Shown one piece after another: positions 43,338-53,228 of a stretch of 64,000 nt of DNA. The stretch is from NCBI GenBank assembly GCA_018645325.1, contig JABGOU010000006.1, forward strand, positions 1-64,000, read 5' to 3'. This DNA comes from Desulfobacula sp. GTDB lineage: Bacteria; Desulfobacterota; Desulfobacteria; Desulfobacterales; Desulfobacteraceae. The position numbers and the translations under genes are program-made. The notes under the pieces were generated by a model, which made no database searches, was not told the DNA's origin, and saw nothing but the letters and a program-made list of their open reading frames with translations. Within the stretch, counting starts at the first letter, position 1, and the number at the start of each line of letters is the position of its first letter.

Positions 43338-43859
43338 ATGAAATTAAATAATATGAAGAAACTTTTTTTTATAGCCCTGGTATTTTGCATGCCCCTGTTC
43401 ATTTTTGCCTGTGGCCAGACACCGGCTCTTTTAAAGGTGGGTGACCCTGCCCCGGATTTTTCCCTTAAGGACCGGAAGGGAAAAACCTGGATTCTCTCTG
43501 AACTTAAAGGACAGGTTGTCCTGGTTAATTTCTGGGCAACATGGTGCCCGCCCTGCCGCGAGGAAATGCCTTCAATGCAAAAGCTATACGCAAGGCTTCC
43601 AGGGGAGAATTTTAAAATGCTGGCCATACTCAATAAAGACAAGCCTGCCCTGGCGGATTTTGTTGCGACACAGATTGGCTTCACCATCCCGATTCTTAAT
43701 GACCAGGACAACCAGGTCAGTTCAAACTTTAGTATAATCGGGTTGCCTGAGACTTTTATAATTGATAAGCAGGGAATTCTCCGGGAAAAATTTATAGGTC
43801 CAGTTAAATGGGATTCTCCAGTATCCATCAAAATGCTTATGAAATATATTAATCAATGA
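43338..43859 (+). CDS. TlpA/ResA-like lipoprotein thioredoxin
   Basis: The 173-residue protein has a lipoprotein signal peptide ending at the lipobox IFAC (cysteine about residue 25), then an AhpC/TlpA thioredoxin domain with FWATWCPPCREEMPSM (CPPC) and the cis-proline segment IGLPETFIIDKQG. It probably acts in periplasmic thiol reduction, cytochrome maturation or a related step. It follows the Dsb pair by seven bases. An internal ATG at 43353 is an alternative start. Confidence 0.9.
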   Translation: MKLNNMKKLFFIALVFCMPLFIFACGQTPALLKVGDPAPDFSLKDRKGKTWILSELKGQVVLVNFWATWCPPCREEMPSMQKLYARLPGENFKMLAILNKDKPALADFVATQIGFTIPILNDQDNQVSSNFSIIGLPETFIIDKQGILREKFIGPVKWDSPVSIKMLMKYINQ

Positions 43860-43917
43860 TATAATCATCTTAAATCATCGAATGCCTGCAAAGGGGTAAA
43901 CTTTTTGGATAGCCTCC

Positions 43918-45318
43918 ATGAAAATACGTAATGCAATACTAAATAAAATCAGTATCAAAAGATTTGATGCCCATGCTGAAGATGCATGGTTTATATGGGG
44001 ATCCAACAGTTCAGGCCTGGAAAAATTCTTCCTGCTCATATCAGGAGAAGCCAGGGAAGATGCCATAGCGGACAAGCTTGATCTGCCGACCAATATCGGT
44101 ATTGTTTCTTTTAAAAAACAACAGGAACTCTATGAGTCGGAACTAAAAAAAAACGACACGGATTACATGGATAAGCTTGATCCCGGAACACTTTCCATGA
44201 CTTTTTTAGAGGATATAGAAAAATATAAAAACCTGATTGAGGCATTTGGCATGACAGATTCCCTTGATAAAGGTTACCGCCAGCTGAGTACTGGTCAATC
44301 AAGAAAACTTTTGATCCTGTCTCAAATCTCAAAAGGTGTATCATGCCTTATCATTCAGTCACCCTATGATGGACTTGATCCTAAAACCTGCCGGGAAATG
44401 AATAAGGCTCTTTTCCATCTGCATCAACAAAAAAACCAGCTTATTATTTTTGTGAACAACAAGGATGATATACCTTCCTGGTGCACCCATGTCGCAGTGA
44501 TGTCCGAGGGCCGGCTTACACATCAGGGGAAAAGGCAAAATATAATAAAAATTCTTGAACAAAAAGCACATACACAATCTCCTGATTTTCAGGTTTCAGT
44601 TCAAGATTTATATAAAACACGGGTTAAAGACAAAAAAAAGATTCCTGAGCATAAACATCAAACCCGGCTGGTTAGACTGAACAGGGGATTTGCAGGATAT
44701 GAAGGCTTTACAATATTCAAGAATTTATCCTTTTCGATAAATCAGGGAGATCATACCTTGATAACAGGCCCCAACGGATGCGGGAAATCAACCCTGCTCC
44801 AGGTTATTACAGGGGATCATCCGGCCTGTTACCAGAATGATCTGAAAATATTCGGTATACAGAGGGGAACAGGAGAATCCATCTGGGATCTAAAACAGCA
44901 CATGGGTATTGTAAGCTCTGAGTTGCACAGGAACTATAATGTGCCTGGAACCAGTCTGCACTGCATTATTTCAGGATTGTTTGATTCCATCGGGGTTTAC
45001 CGCCAATATAACACTCAGCAGGAACAAAAGGCCATGTCATGGCTTGGGCGGCTGAATATGGACAAGGAAGCCGATACCCCTTTCAGGCAGCTGGAATATG
45101 GCCGGCAGCGGCTGGTGCTGATTGCCCGGGCCCTGATAAAACTCCCAAGGCTTCTCATACTGGATGAACCCACCCAGGGCCTTGATGAATCAAACAGAAA
45201 AGCCGTTCTTAACTTCCTTGGGGATGTGGTGAAAGAAGATCTATGTACAATTCTCTATGTCAGCCATCGTGAAGATGAATACCGCAGCTTTTTCAGCCAA
45301 CACCTAAAAATGGGATAA
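43918..45318 (+). CDS. modF: ModF-like double ABC ATPase
   Basis: The 466-residue protein holds two ATPase modules. The second has Walker A TGPNGCGKSTLL, RQLEYGRQRLVLIARAL in place of the normal signature, and Walker B LLILDEPTQGLDE, which is the ModF pattern. The first module is degenerate: Walker A reads WGSNSSGLEKF, while LSTGQSRKLL is near normal. ModF is linked to molybdate/tungstate handling in other bacteria, fitting the two tungsten-type AORs in the window, but no Mod permease is adjacent. The gene is followed convergently by the EamA transporter. Confidence 0.75.
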   Translation: MKIRNAILNKISIKRFDAHAEDAWFIWGSNSSGLEKFFLLISGEAREDAIADKLDLPTNIGIVSFKKQQELYESELKKNDTDYMDKLDPGTLSMTFLEDIEKYKNLIEAFGMTDSLDKGYRQLSTGQSRKLLILSQISKGVSCLIIQSPYDGLDPKTCREMNKALFHLHQQKNQLIIFVNNKDDIPSWCTHVAVMSEGRLTHQGKRQNIIKILEQKAHTQSPDFQVSVQDLYKTRVKDKKKIPEHKHQTRLVRLNRGFAGYEGFTIFKNLSFSINQGDHTLITGPNGCGKSTLLQVITGDHPACYQNDLKIFGIQRGTGESIWDLKQHMGIVSSELHRNYNVPGTSLHCIISGLFDSIGVYRQYNTQQEQKAMSWLGRLNMDKEADTPFRQLEYGRQRLVLIARALIKLPRLLILDEPTQGLDESNRKAVLNFLGDVVKEDLCTILYVSHREDEYRSFFSQHLKMG

Positions 45319-45346
45319 TCTTTTGGGATTGATTATAAACAACTTT

Positions 45347-46189
45347 TTAACCTGAGATATGGCTTTGTTTTGCTTTTTTATGCTCTGCTCTGATGTTGAT
45401 AAAATTACCTGACAGCATAATAAAAGCGCCGATCAGCACAAAAATATCAAGAATTTCATTGTAAAACAAATATCCTAAAACAGCTATCAAGGGCAATCTT
45501 AAAAAATCCATGGGAACCACCACTGTTGCATCTGCTATTGCAAAAGCCCTGGCCATGCAATAATGGGCTGTTAATGCTGTAATGCCTACAACTATTAACC
45601 ACGGCCACATGGAAAATGAAACAAAAGCCCAGTTGTTAAGGCAAAGAACAAAGCCAATGGGAAGCTGTATCAGGGTCATGTAAAAAAGAATAGTTATTGG
45701 ATGGTCAAACCAGACAATCCTGCGGGTTAATGTATGGGACAGCCCGAAACATAAAGCACTTGCCAGTACAAAGAGTGATATGGTATTCAAAACTCCCATT
45801 CCGGGTCTGAGGATTACGAGCATACCCGCTATCCCTAAAGCAACAGCAGAAAATCTAGATAATGTCATTTGTTCTTTTAAGATAAGTGTAGCTAAAACAG
45901 CTGTCCATACTGGCAGAGTAAATTCAATGGCAAAAACTTCAGATAAAGGGAGATATGCAATTCCATAAAACCAGCCGAACTGCCCCCCAAAATGGGAAAT
46001 ATTGCGCAGAAAATGCAAAGGAAAATGCCTGGTTTCTGCTAAATGCCATCCTTTATTAAAAAGGATCAGACATAAGACAAACAAACCGATCAGGCTGCGG
46101 AAAAATAAAATTTGAAAAGTATCCATCTCAAGCGAGAGTTCCCGGCCGCCCACAGCCATACCCATAAATGAAACAAGGGTTCCTGTCAT
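45347..46189 (-). CDS. EamA/DMT-family transporter
   Basis: A 280-residue membrane protein of about ten helices in two EamA repeats (FRSLIGLFVLCLIL; ALCFGLSHTLTRR). It resembles drug/metabolite exporters. Family members usually have about 15 more residues; the reading frame continues upstream as conserved-looking KYSIINATLW with no ATG, GTG or TTG, so translation may start at a CTG at 46237, or the ATG at 46189 may be correct. No ribosome site favours 46189. Function unknown. Confidence 0.75.
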   Translation of the reverse strand: MTGTLVSFMGMAVGGRELSLEMDTFQILFFRSLIGLFVLCLILFNKGWHLAETRHFPLHFLRNISHFGGQFGWFYGIAYLPLSEVFAIEFTLPVWTAVLATLILKEQMTLSRFSAVALGIAGMLVILRPGMGVLNTISLFVLASALCFGLSHTLTRRIVWFDHPITILFYMTLIQLPIGFVLCLNNWAFVSFSMWPWLIVVGITALTAHYCMARAFAIADATVVVPMDFLRLPLIAVLGYLFYNEILDIFVLIGAFIMLSGNFINIRAEHKKAKQSHISG

Positions 46190-46599
46190 CCACAGGGTTG
46201 CATTTATGATTGAATATTTATCAGTATCCTTTTTCAGAGCACTATACCTTTCTTATTGATAAAAGCTCTTCTTGGCGGGATTTCAAATCCATAGTTCTTT
46301 TCTGTATGTTTTCATAGCATTAATCCCATATTTGTTTATCAGCCATTGAAAACAAAGCATATAAAAATATATTTTTCAAGAAACTTGAGTTAAAGTTTAT
46401 CAATAACGCAAGGTGTAATTAAAACCCTTCTTATTGCAGGCATTCTTTTCTGTTATTTCAACAAAATTCTAATAAAGTATGTTTTAGTATCTTTTAGGAT
46501 TCCGGGATTTGACTATTATGTACAAGGATTATCCTTGATTTTTTTAAGTTTAAAAATATAGAATCATTTTAATTACAAGCATCTGGAGAACGATAAAAA
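46190..46599. other. Intergenic region between the EamA and YchJ-like genes
   Basis: About 410 AT-rich bases between divergent genes. Apart from the possible CTG start of the transporter at 46237, no ORF, repeat or strong promoter was found. A TTGAC near 46508 is not followed by a well-spaced -10 element. Confidence 0.3.
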
Positions 46600-47067
46600 A
46601 TGGATTGTTATTGCAATAGTAAAAAAAAATATAATGCCTGTTGTTATCCATTTTTATCCGGAAATTTAAAACCAGAAAGCCCGGAAGAATTAATGAGATC
46701 AAGATATTCTGCTTTTTGCATCAAAGATACTAAATATTTGATCTCCACACATCACCCATCCCGGCAGGAGCCAAATGAAGCTGAGTTATTAAATCAAACT
46801 TTTCGTAATACTCTCTGGATTGGATTAAAAATTTTAAAAACGGAGGAAAGTCGCACTGATAATCAAATCGGATATGTTGAGTTTGCTGCATTTTATCAAA
46901 ATGATCCAATAGGGCAATTGCATGAAAATTCAAGATTTATCTATGAAACCGAGCAATGGTTTTATCTTGATGGTGTAATCCTTGACCCTTTGACATTTAG
47001 TCGAAATGAACTATGTTGGTGTGGAAATAATAAAAAATATAAAAAATGTCACGGTAAAAATACTTAA
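46600..47067 (+). CDS. YchJ-like SEC-C/UPF0225 protein
   Basis: The 155-residue protein has a cysteine pair at the N-terminus ([13 protein letters not shown]) and the typical SEC-C zinc motif at the C-terminus ([14 protein letters not shown]), with the middle block [13 protein letters not shown] and YVEFAAFYQ. It belongs to the YchJ family of small zinc-binding proteins, of unknown role. The next gene overlaps its last base. Confidence 0.85.
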   Translation: MDCYCNSKKKYNACCYPFLSGNLKPESPEELMRSRYSAFCIKDTKYLISTHHPSRQEPNEAELLNQTFRNTLWIGLKILKTEESRTDNQIGYVEFAAFYQNDPIGQLHENSRFIYETEQWFYLDGVILDPLTFSRNELCWCGNNKKYKKCHGKNT

Positions 47068-47624
47068 TGGAAAATATGAAAATAGATAAACTTGAAAAAA
47101 TCCATAATCGAAATCTGGATATTTCCAGTTATATTGTTGATGATGAGCACATATTAATTAAAGGTGAATTTAAAGAAAAGAATCTGATAATAGTTTATGA
47201 GAGATCTGGTGAACCGATTGTTCCGAATGTGTTTCATCATATGCAAATTCAATTACTTGTTAAAATTTCTGAATTAAAAATTGTGGATATTCATACAAAA
47301 ATTCCAGGTGCTCCTCACGATAATGTTTGCAGGGAAATGGAAAACAGTCTTGATAAAATAAAGGGATTAAATATTGCTCCGGGATTCACATCCAAAGTCA
47401 AAAAGATTGCAGGTGGTATAAAAGGATGTGTTCATTTGACTACTTTACTTTTATCCATGGCACCATCAGCACTTCAGGCATACTGGATATTCGGAGCACG
47501 TGATAAAGACAGAAAAGAAAATTCTGAGTTTGACATTGGCGAATACTTAATAGATACATGTTGGGCATGGCGCAAAGATGGACCGCTATCAGAAAATTTT
47601 ATTAAACAGAACCATAAAGAATAG
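47067..47624 (+). CDS. DUF2889 protein
   Basis: The 185-residue protein matches the DUF2889 pattern: [43 protein letters not shown] and [14 protein letters not shown]. The function is unknown. It overlaps the YchJ-like gene by one base, so both are one operon. Confidence 0.8.
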   Translation: MENMKIDKLEKIHNRNLDISSYIVDDEHILIKGEFKEKNLIIVYERSGEPIVPNVFHHMQIQLLVKISELKIVDIHTKIPGAPHDNVCREMENSLDKIKGLNIAPGFTSKVKKIAGGIKGCVHLTTLLLSMAPSALQAYWIFGARDKDRKENSEFDIGEYLIDTCWAWRKDGPLSENFIKQNHKE

Positions 47625-47860
47625 CAAATAATGGTTCCAGTATTAAAAATATTACTCTTAAAGATGAACTAAAATTTGAAAAATTAATCCTAAAGCTAAG
47701 ATATTTTACTGATTTTGATGAAACTATTATGATCTTGGCTTTAGCAAGAATTGCTTACTTAAATTTTTTATATTTTATAAAAATTATAGCTGAAGAATGG
47801 CTTATAAAGCTGGTTGTGGCTCATATAATAGGATCTGAGTTTTCAGCTTGATAAAGTGAG

Positions 47861-50731
47861 TTATTGTGGGATGGATACTCCAAGACTTTCATTGTCACCT
47901 GCAATTACCTTTGTACCGCCTATAGTTGTTGGTATAATCCATGGTATCCATTGAGCTGGTCTTTCGTTTAAAATAACGGTAGATTGAAGTGTAGACCAAA
48001 GGACTTTCTGAATAACTCGACTCTGATAAAAAGTTCCATCTCCTCCAGAAGTTCTAAGTATCCATAACACACGATTATTGCCAGTTCCAGTAAATGTAAA
48101 ATCAAGAACTACACCTTCCTTTGGAACCGCCGGGATAATAATTGGCGTAACATTGGAAAAATTATTATTTCCAGGATTGATAAAGACCAAAGTCTCTGCA
48201 CCCTCAAACTCATGGCCACCAAGCAACAGGTCAAGTTTGTTGTCTTCGTTTATGTCAATAAGTTCAGTTGTAAAATAATTTTTTCCTCCAATGAATGCCG
48301 GAAGTGTGGATGTTATTTCCCGCTTGAATGATCCGTCACCCTGATTTAAAAGTACAAATGCAGAATCAGGATCAAAATTATTTACAACTATAACATCACC
48401 ATAGCCATCAACATTAAGGTCAGCTGCTGTAGCACCATGAAAAAAACCTATATCATCTGATGCATCTGTAATTTCAAAAGTGCCGTCTAATTGACTTAAT
48501 ACCAACTTATTTTTCTCACCTGGAAAAGGATTTTTGTCATATCCATGACAGGCAACAAAAACATCTGAGACGTTATCATTGTTAAAATCATATGTTATTG
48601 CTTTGCGAGGATGTATACATCCATCAGTGGATGATAAAAGTGATTCGTCTTTAATATAAGTGCCATTACTTTGTTTCTTCCAAAATCCAAATTTACTTGG
48701 AGTTGCTTCACTTTCAGGCTTATTCCAATCATAAGTTTGTTCTGCAATGAATAAATCTATAACACCACGTTTCGAAAAATCTGCATATCCTCTTGTTGTC
48801 TGATCCGGCTTGGGTAATATTTGAGGTGTCAAACCAATCTCTTTAAAATTTTTGTAAGAAGTTTGAGTGTTATTAGTTTGCAATAAGAAATAATCAATAT
48901 TTGACAATGCACTTTCAATGTTATTGTAATAAGCTTTAACCGCCACATAAAAGGCTGCGCCACTCCATAAGGCAACAGACAAGCTTGCTTTGGTTCCCAT
49001 ATCAATAGTCGTAATACTGCTTGATCCACTGTATGGATAGGGCGCATATAATAAAGAATAGCCTATTGAACCTGGTACAGGTGTCCAGGATAAAACGACA
49101 TTAACTCCTGAAGTTGTCATGGTTAGGAACGGAGCGCTTAATTTTGAGAATATTTTATTATTTGGAAGCACTTTTTTAGATGTTAATTGATACAGGATAA
49201 ATTCACTGTCTGTTGCAGATGAAACAAAATCAGGAACTTGTGTAACAGTTATAAAATCAATACCATATTGACCGTCAATATTTATAGGGATAGATGTTTG
49301 CATAGGACGTTGATTCCATTGCTCCAATTTTTCAAATCCCTCAATTTGGTATGGATTAAGATAAATATATGATGACTGCTCAACATATGAAAAATTTCCA
49401 TCCCCATCATTAAGGAAAATGTGAAGTCCTGGAATACTGTTTTCTTTCCAACCTGCTGTGGTTGCATCAACAATATCAATGCTACCATTATTATCTATAT
49501 CTAATAAATATAAAACACCCTCACCTAAACCACTTTCGGTAGTGTCAAGATTATTTAGATCAGCGCGTTTAGAATTATTAATTCGTAAATTGGTTTCATC
49601 GATAAAGAAACCATTACCTTGATTAATTAATATTTGGATTGCTCTGCCAACATAATATGGATCAGCCCTTGTTTGACCGATTAAAATATCTTTATATCCA
49701 TCACCATTAATATCAGCCGAATTGGCAAAATTATGTTTGGTATTGGTGCCAAACAGTCCAGTTGTTAACAACTGAGAATCTCGATCTGAAAGAAGGGGCT
49801 TACCCTTACTGATAAACGAATATGAGTTTGAACCAGTTTCATCATCATGAAATACAATAAGGTCACCAATGCCATCATTATCAAAGTCATCAATTAACGA
49901 GGACATCATATAGTTAGCTGATGGAGGAGAATTCCATTTATTTTTAGCCTCCTTGGGTAATTGATCGAGAGCATTAGCAAATTTACCAACTCCATCATTC
50001 AAAAAAAGAAGGCCACCTGCATAAAAATCGATATCTGAATCTCCATCAATATCGCCCCAGGATAAATCATGAGCAAATGTGAAGCCATCAGACAATCCAC
50101 TATTTTCTTGACCTTCAATATTCCCTGTAGCGTCGTATAATTTACCATCCTTGCCGCTTAATAAAAGTAGATTTGGTTCGAATTTATTCGTATATGTTCC
50201 ATCTGAATTTGTTTTAATCATACCCATAGCCCCGGCCAGGTAATCATCTAAACCATCAGAATTAAAATCCGCAACTGCTGTTCTATATAACATGTGCCTT
50301 TTAATATTAGAGTAACCATTTATAATGTCATCAGATCTGACCAAAGTTCCCTTACCGTTATTTAAATAGAAAATAGGTTTTGATGGGGTGTCAACTCTCT
50401 CGATTGTATGGGGAGAATAAGCTATGGTTAGAACAAGATCTTCAAACCCGTCACCATTGAAATCACCTGTTTGTGCATTATTCATTGCCATAAGAGAAAA
50501 GATCCCATTTTCATTATTACAGTCATTAGCAGTTGGATAACAAACTGTTTGGGTGTAGGATTCAGTAATAATAAAATAATCCGTGCCAAAGTTGTCAATT
50601 TTAAAATAATTATTCTCAGTTAATGCTATTGGAGAAATATTGTATGGCGATAGACTCACTCCTGAAACTAAAGAAACGATAATACCTGAACAGCAGCAGC
50701 AGGTTAGTACAGCGTTTATAATTTTTCTCAT
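47861..50731 (-). CDS. Exported FG-GAP/VCBS repeat protein
   Basis: The 956-residue protein starts with a signal sequence that contains four consecutive cysteines (LTCCCCSGIIVSLVSG), possibly a lipoprotein signal. Many calcium-binding FG-GAP repeats follow, for example DFNGDGFEDLVLT, DFNSDGLDDYLAG, DINGDGYKDILIG and DLNVDGYGDVIVV, probably in two beta-propellers. Between them, near residues 550-630, is a fibronectin type III-like part (VNVVLSWTPVPGSIGYSLLY). Such proteins bind surfaces, matrix or sugars outside the cell. It is 98 bases downstream of the kinase genes on the same strand but may be independent. Confidence 0.85.
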   Translation of the reverse strand: MRKIINAVLTCCCCSGIIVSLVSGVSLSPYNISPIALTENNYFKIDNFGTDYFIITESYTQTVCYPTANDCNNENGIFSLMAMNNAQTGDFNGDGFEDLVLTIAYSPHTIERVDTPSKPIFYLNNGKGTLVRSDDIINGYSNIKRHMLYRTAVADFNSDGLDDYLAGAMGMIKTNSDGTYTNKFEPNLLLLSGKDGKLYDATGNIEGQENSGLSDGFTFAHDLSWGDIDGDSDIDFYAGGLLFLNDGVGKFANALDQLPKEAKNKWNSPPSANYMMSSLIDDFDNDGIGDLIVFHDDETGSNSYSFISKGKPLLSDRDSQLLTTGLFGTNTKHNFANSADINGDGYKDILIGQTRADPYYVGRAIQILINQGNGFFIDETNLRINNSKRADLNNLDTTESGLGEGVLYLLDIDNNGSIDIVDATTAGWKENSIPGLHIFLNDGDGNFSYVEQSSYIYLNPYQIEGFEKLEQWNQRPMQTSIPINIDGQYGIDFITVTQVPDFVSSATDSEFILYQLTSKKVLPNNKIFSKLSAPFLTMTTSGVNVVLSWTPVPGSIGYSLLYAPYPYSGSSSITTIDMGTKASLSVALWSGAAFYVAVKAYYNNIESALSNIDYFLLQTNNTQTSYKNFKEIGLTPQILPKPDQTTRGYADFSKRGVIDLFIAEQTYDWNKPESEATPSKFGFWKKQSNGTYIKDESLLSSTDGCIHPRKAITYDFNNDNVSDVFVACHGYDKNPFPGEKNKLVLSQLDGTFEITDASDDIGFFHGATAADLNVDGYGDVIVVNNFDPDSAFVLLNQGDGSFKREITSTLPAFIGGKNYFTTELIDINEDNKLDLLLGGHEFEGAETLVFINPGNNNFSNVTPIIIPAVPKEGVVLDFTFTGTGNNRVLWILRTSGGDGTFYQSRVIQKVLWSTLQSTVILNERPAQWIPWIIPTTIGGTKVIAGDNESLGVSIPQ

Positions 50732-50829
50732 CGTATCTCGTTCCTAACTCATAAATTTTGGCTTTGTCATATATTATTAATTGCTATCCTGTAACAAGCC
50801 TTAATTGGTGCGTCAATAGGCAAAACTAC

Positions 50830-53127
50830 CTATTTTTCAACCAGCACTTTTCTGACAATTTTTGCCAGATCTTCCTTGGAGAAAGGTTTTTGAATGAAGT
50901 GTTCTCCTTTGAGCAGGACTCCGTGATGTCCGATGGCATCGGCTGCATATCCTGACATAAATATGCATTTTAGGTCTGAATTAAAGGATTTCAGCCTTTC
51001 CGAAAGTTCTCGGCCGTTCATTTCAGGCATGATCACATCAGTGATCAGTAGATGAATTTTTGTTTTTTGTTCCTTGACAAGCCTTATTGCCTCTTTTGGC
51101 GCACCCAAGGCCAAAACTGAATAGCCAAGTTCGTTAAGGATTTTCTGAACAAGTTGCAAAATCTGGGAATCATCCTCCACTAACAGGATATTTTCACCTT
51201 GGCCCTGCGGGACTTTTTCCATTTTTTCATTCTGGATCTCAGAAGCTTTGTTATCATATCTGGGCAGGTATATCTTGACGCTTGTCCCTTGGCCGAGTTC
51301 ACTGTAGACGTCTATGAATCCATTGTTCTGCTTGGCAATGCCGTAAACGGTGGAAAGTCCCAGTCCAGTGCCTTTATCTACAGCTTTTGTGGTAAAAAAC
51401 GGTTCAAAGATACTATTGAGTATTTCCTTATCCATTCCGCATCCATTGTCACTTACTGTCAGCTGGACAAACTCACCTGGAATAAAACCTTTATGCTGAG
51501 CACAAAAAACTGTGTCCAAAGTCACAGTACAAGTCTCAATGGTGATTTTACCTACACCTTGGATGGCATCTCTGGAATTAACACAAAGATTGGCCAGAAT
51601 CTGGTCAATCTGGGAGGGGTCCAACATGATTGACCAAAGATTTTTTCCGGGGGTCCAGACAAGTTCAATATCTTCGCCAATAAGGCTACGCAGCATTTTG
51701 ATCATCGTTTCCACGTTTTTGTTCAGATCAATCAAAATGGGAGAGATGGTCTGCTTGCGGGCAAAAGCCAGCAATTGGCGTGTAATATCTGTTGCACGTC
51801 TGCCGGCCTTCAGAACCTGTTTGAGATTGTCATACATCTGGTTCTCTGGATCTATATCGCTCATAGCCAGTTCAGTAAACCCCAAGATCACACTTAAAGC
51901 GTTATTATAATCATGGGCCACCCCTCCTGCAAGACGTCCCACAGATTCCATCTTCTGGGCCTGGCGGTATTGTCCCTCTAACTTTTCTTTTTCTTCTTCT
52001 GCCCTTTTGCCTGCTGTAATATCCGTCACATAGCCTTCGTAACGATCTATTTTGCCGTCATGATCATAGATAACCCGGGTGCTGTTGGATACCCAGATAT
52101 GAGAATCGTCTTTGCACCGGGCTTTGAACTCGAAAAACTCTACAGATCCTTTTTCCTGAAGAATCTTTTTATATCGATCCCGATCTTCTTTGTTGACGTA
52201 ATACTGATTTGCAATATCAGAAATACTTGAAACGAGATCATCTGGCGATGCATAGCCCAGCATTCTGGCAAAAGCCGGATTTACATGGATGAAACGCCCT
52301 TTTGGTGTGCTCTGAAAAAGACCTTCAACAGCATTCTCATAAATACTCCTGTACTTTTCTTCGCTTTTCTGAATTTCTTTTTTGAGAATTCTTTCCTGGC
52401 TTGCTTGAGTCTCAAGCTGTGTCTTTTTTTGATTTAAATCAATAATAATGCCTGTAATCAAACGCAATACAATAAAACACAGAACACTTCCGACAAGGGT
52501 AAAAAAAATCATGATTACAAATAGTAGATTCGCCGCCCATCTTGCAGCATTTGATATATTGAAAGAAAACTGGTTCTCAGCCTCATTAAGTTTTTTTTGC
52601 AAAACATCTATTGAGGCCAGAGTCTGGACAGCCTTTTCCTTACTCATTTTATTATTAACGATGTTACGATTTGCTTGTTCACCGAGTATTAAAAGTTCCT
52701 GTATCAGCCCATCCCCTATTGCCCATTGTTCAATGGCCTTTTTGATATGATTTGTATTTTTAAAATATTTATACAAAAAAATCATTGTGGGAATATCCTC
52801 TGGATGGTTGCCTCCGTTTCTTAATCCCTGGATAATGATTTCATTAAAAGGGTCTGCTTTATCAAGCTCTATACGTGCGACCTTGTCTCCGAGAGGAACC
52901 TTTAAGCTGTCGACAAACAATTGATATCTTTTTTTTTCACCCGTGAAAATATAATTAATGAGCTGATATGTGGCCTCTTTCTGACCCTTTGCCCACAGAC
53001 CTTCACCACCTACATAGGCCCTTAATCCCGATAAAATACTGAAACCGCTATTCCCTATGATTAAGAGTCCACTGAGAATGAAAAAAATAACAAAAATTGC
53101 CATATTATTTTTTATCTTGTGATTCAT
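50830..53127 (-). CDS. Hybrid histidine kinase with PAS and receiver domains
   Basis: Domain order over 765 residues: membrane segment (about 8-28), periplasmic helical sensor, second membrane segment (about 200-225), PAS (about 265-385), HisKA with [17 protein letters not shown], HATPase with [14 protein letters not shown] and [11 protein letters not shown], and a receiver with [11 protein letters not shown]. The conserved histidine and receiver aspartate are present, so it is an intact hybrid kinase that needs an outside phosphotransfer partner. The neighbouring kinase has the same arrangement with HAMP. Confidence 0.92.
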   Translation of the reverse strand: MNHKIKNNMAIFVIFFILSGLLIIGNSGFSILSGLRAYVGGEGLWAKGQKEATYQLINYIFTGEKKRYQLFVDSLKVPLGDKVARIELDKADPFNEIIIQGLRNGGNHPEDIPTMIFLYKYFKNTNHIKKAIEQWAIGDGLIQELLILGEQANRNIVNNKMSKEKAVQTLASIDVLQKKLNEAENQFSFNISNAARWAANLLFVIMIFFTLVGSVLCFIVLRLITGIIIDLNQKKTQLETQASQERILKKEIQKSEEKYRSIYENAVEGLFQSTPKGRFIHVNPAFARMLGYASPDDLVSSISDIANQYYVNKEDRDRYKKILQEKGSVEFFEFKARCKDDSHIWVSNSTRVIYDHDGKIDRYEGYVTDITAGKRAEEEKEKLEGQYRQAQKMESVGRLAGGVAHDYNNALSVILGFTELAMSDIDPENQMYDNLKQVLKAGRRATDITRQLLAFARKQTISPILIDLNKNVETMIKMLRSLIGEDIELVWTPGKNLWSIMLDPSQIDQILANLCVNSRDAIQGVGKITIETCTVTLDTVFCAQHKGFIPGEFVQLTVSDNGCGMDKEILNSIFEPFFTTKAVDKGTGLGLSTVYGIAKQNNGFIDVYSELGQGTSVKIYLPRYDNKASEIQNEKMEKVPQGQGENILLVEDDSQILQLVQKILNELGYSVLALGAPKEAIRLVKEQKTKIHLLITDVIMPEMNGRELSERLKSFNSDLKCIFMSGYAADAIGHHGVLLKGEHFIQKPFSKEDLAKIVRKVLVEK

Positions 53128-53228
53128 TTAAGCCTCTCTTAAATTGTCAAAATTAAGATGGGTGTTTGCAAAAGGCAGTGACCGGATTTTCTTTTTCGGG
53201 ATAGGATACTTCTGGTTTGAAATCATTA

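Noticed and set aside
47633-47851. An open stretch of about 73 codons after the DUF2889 gene
   Set aside because: It has no start codon near its beginning, no ribosome site and no recognisable family; it may be a relic but cannot be supported.
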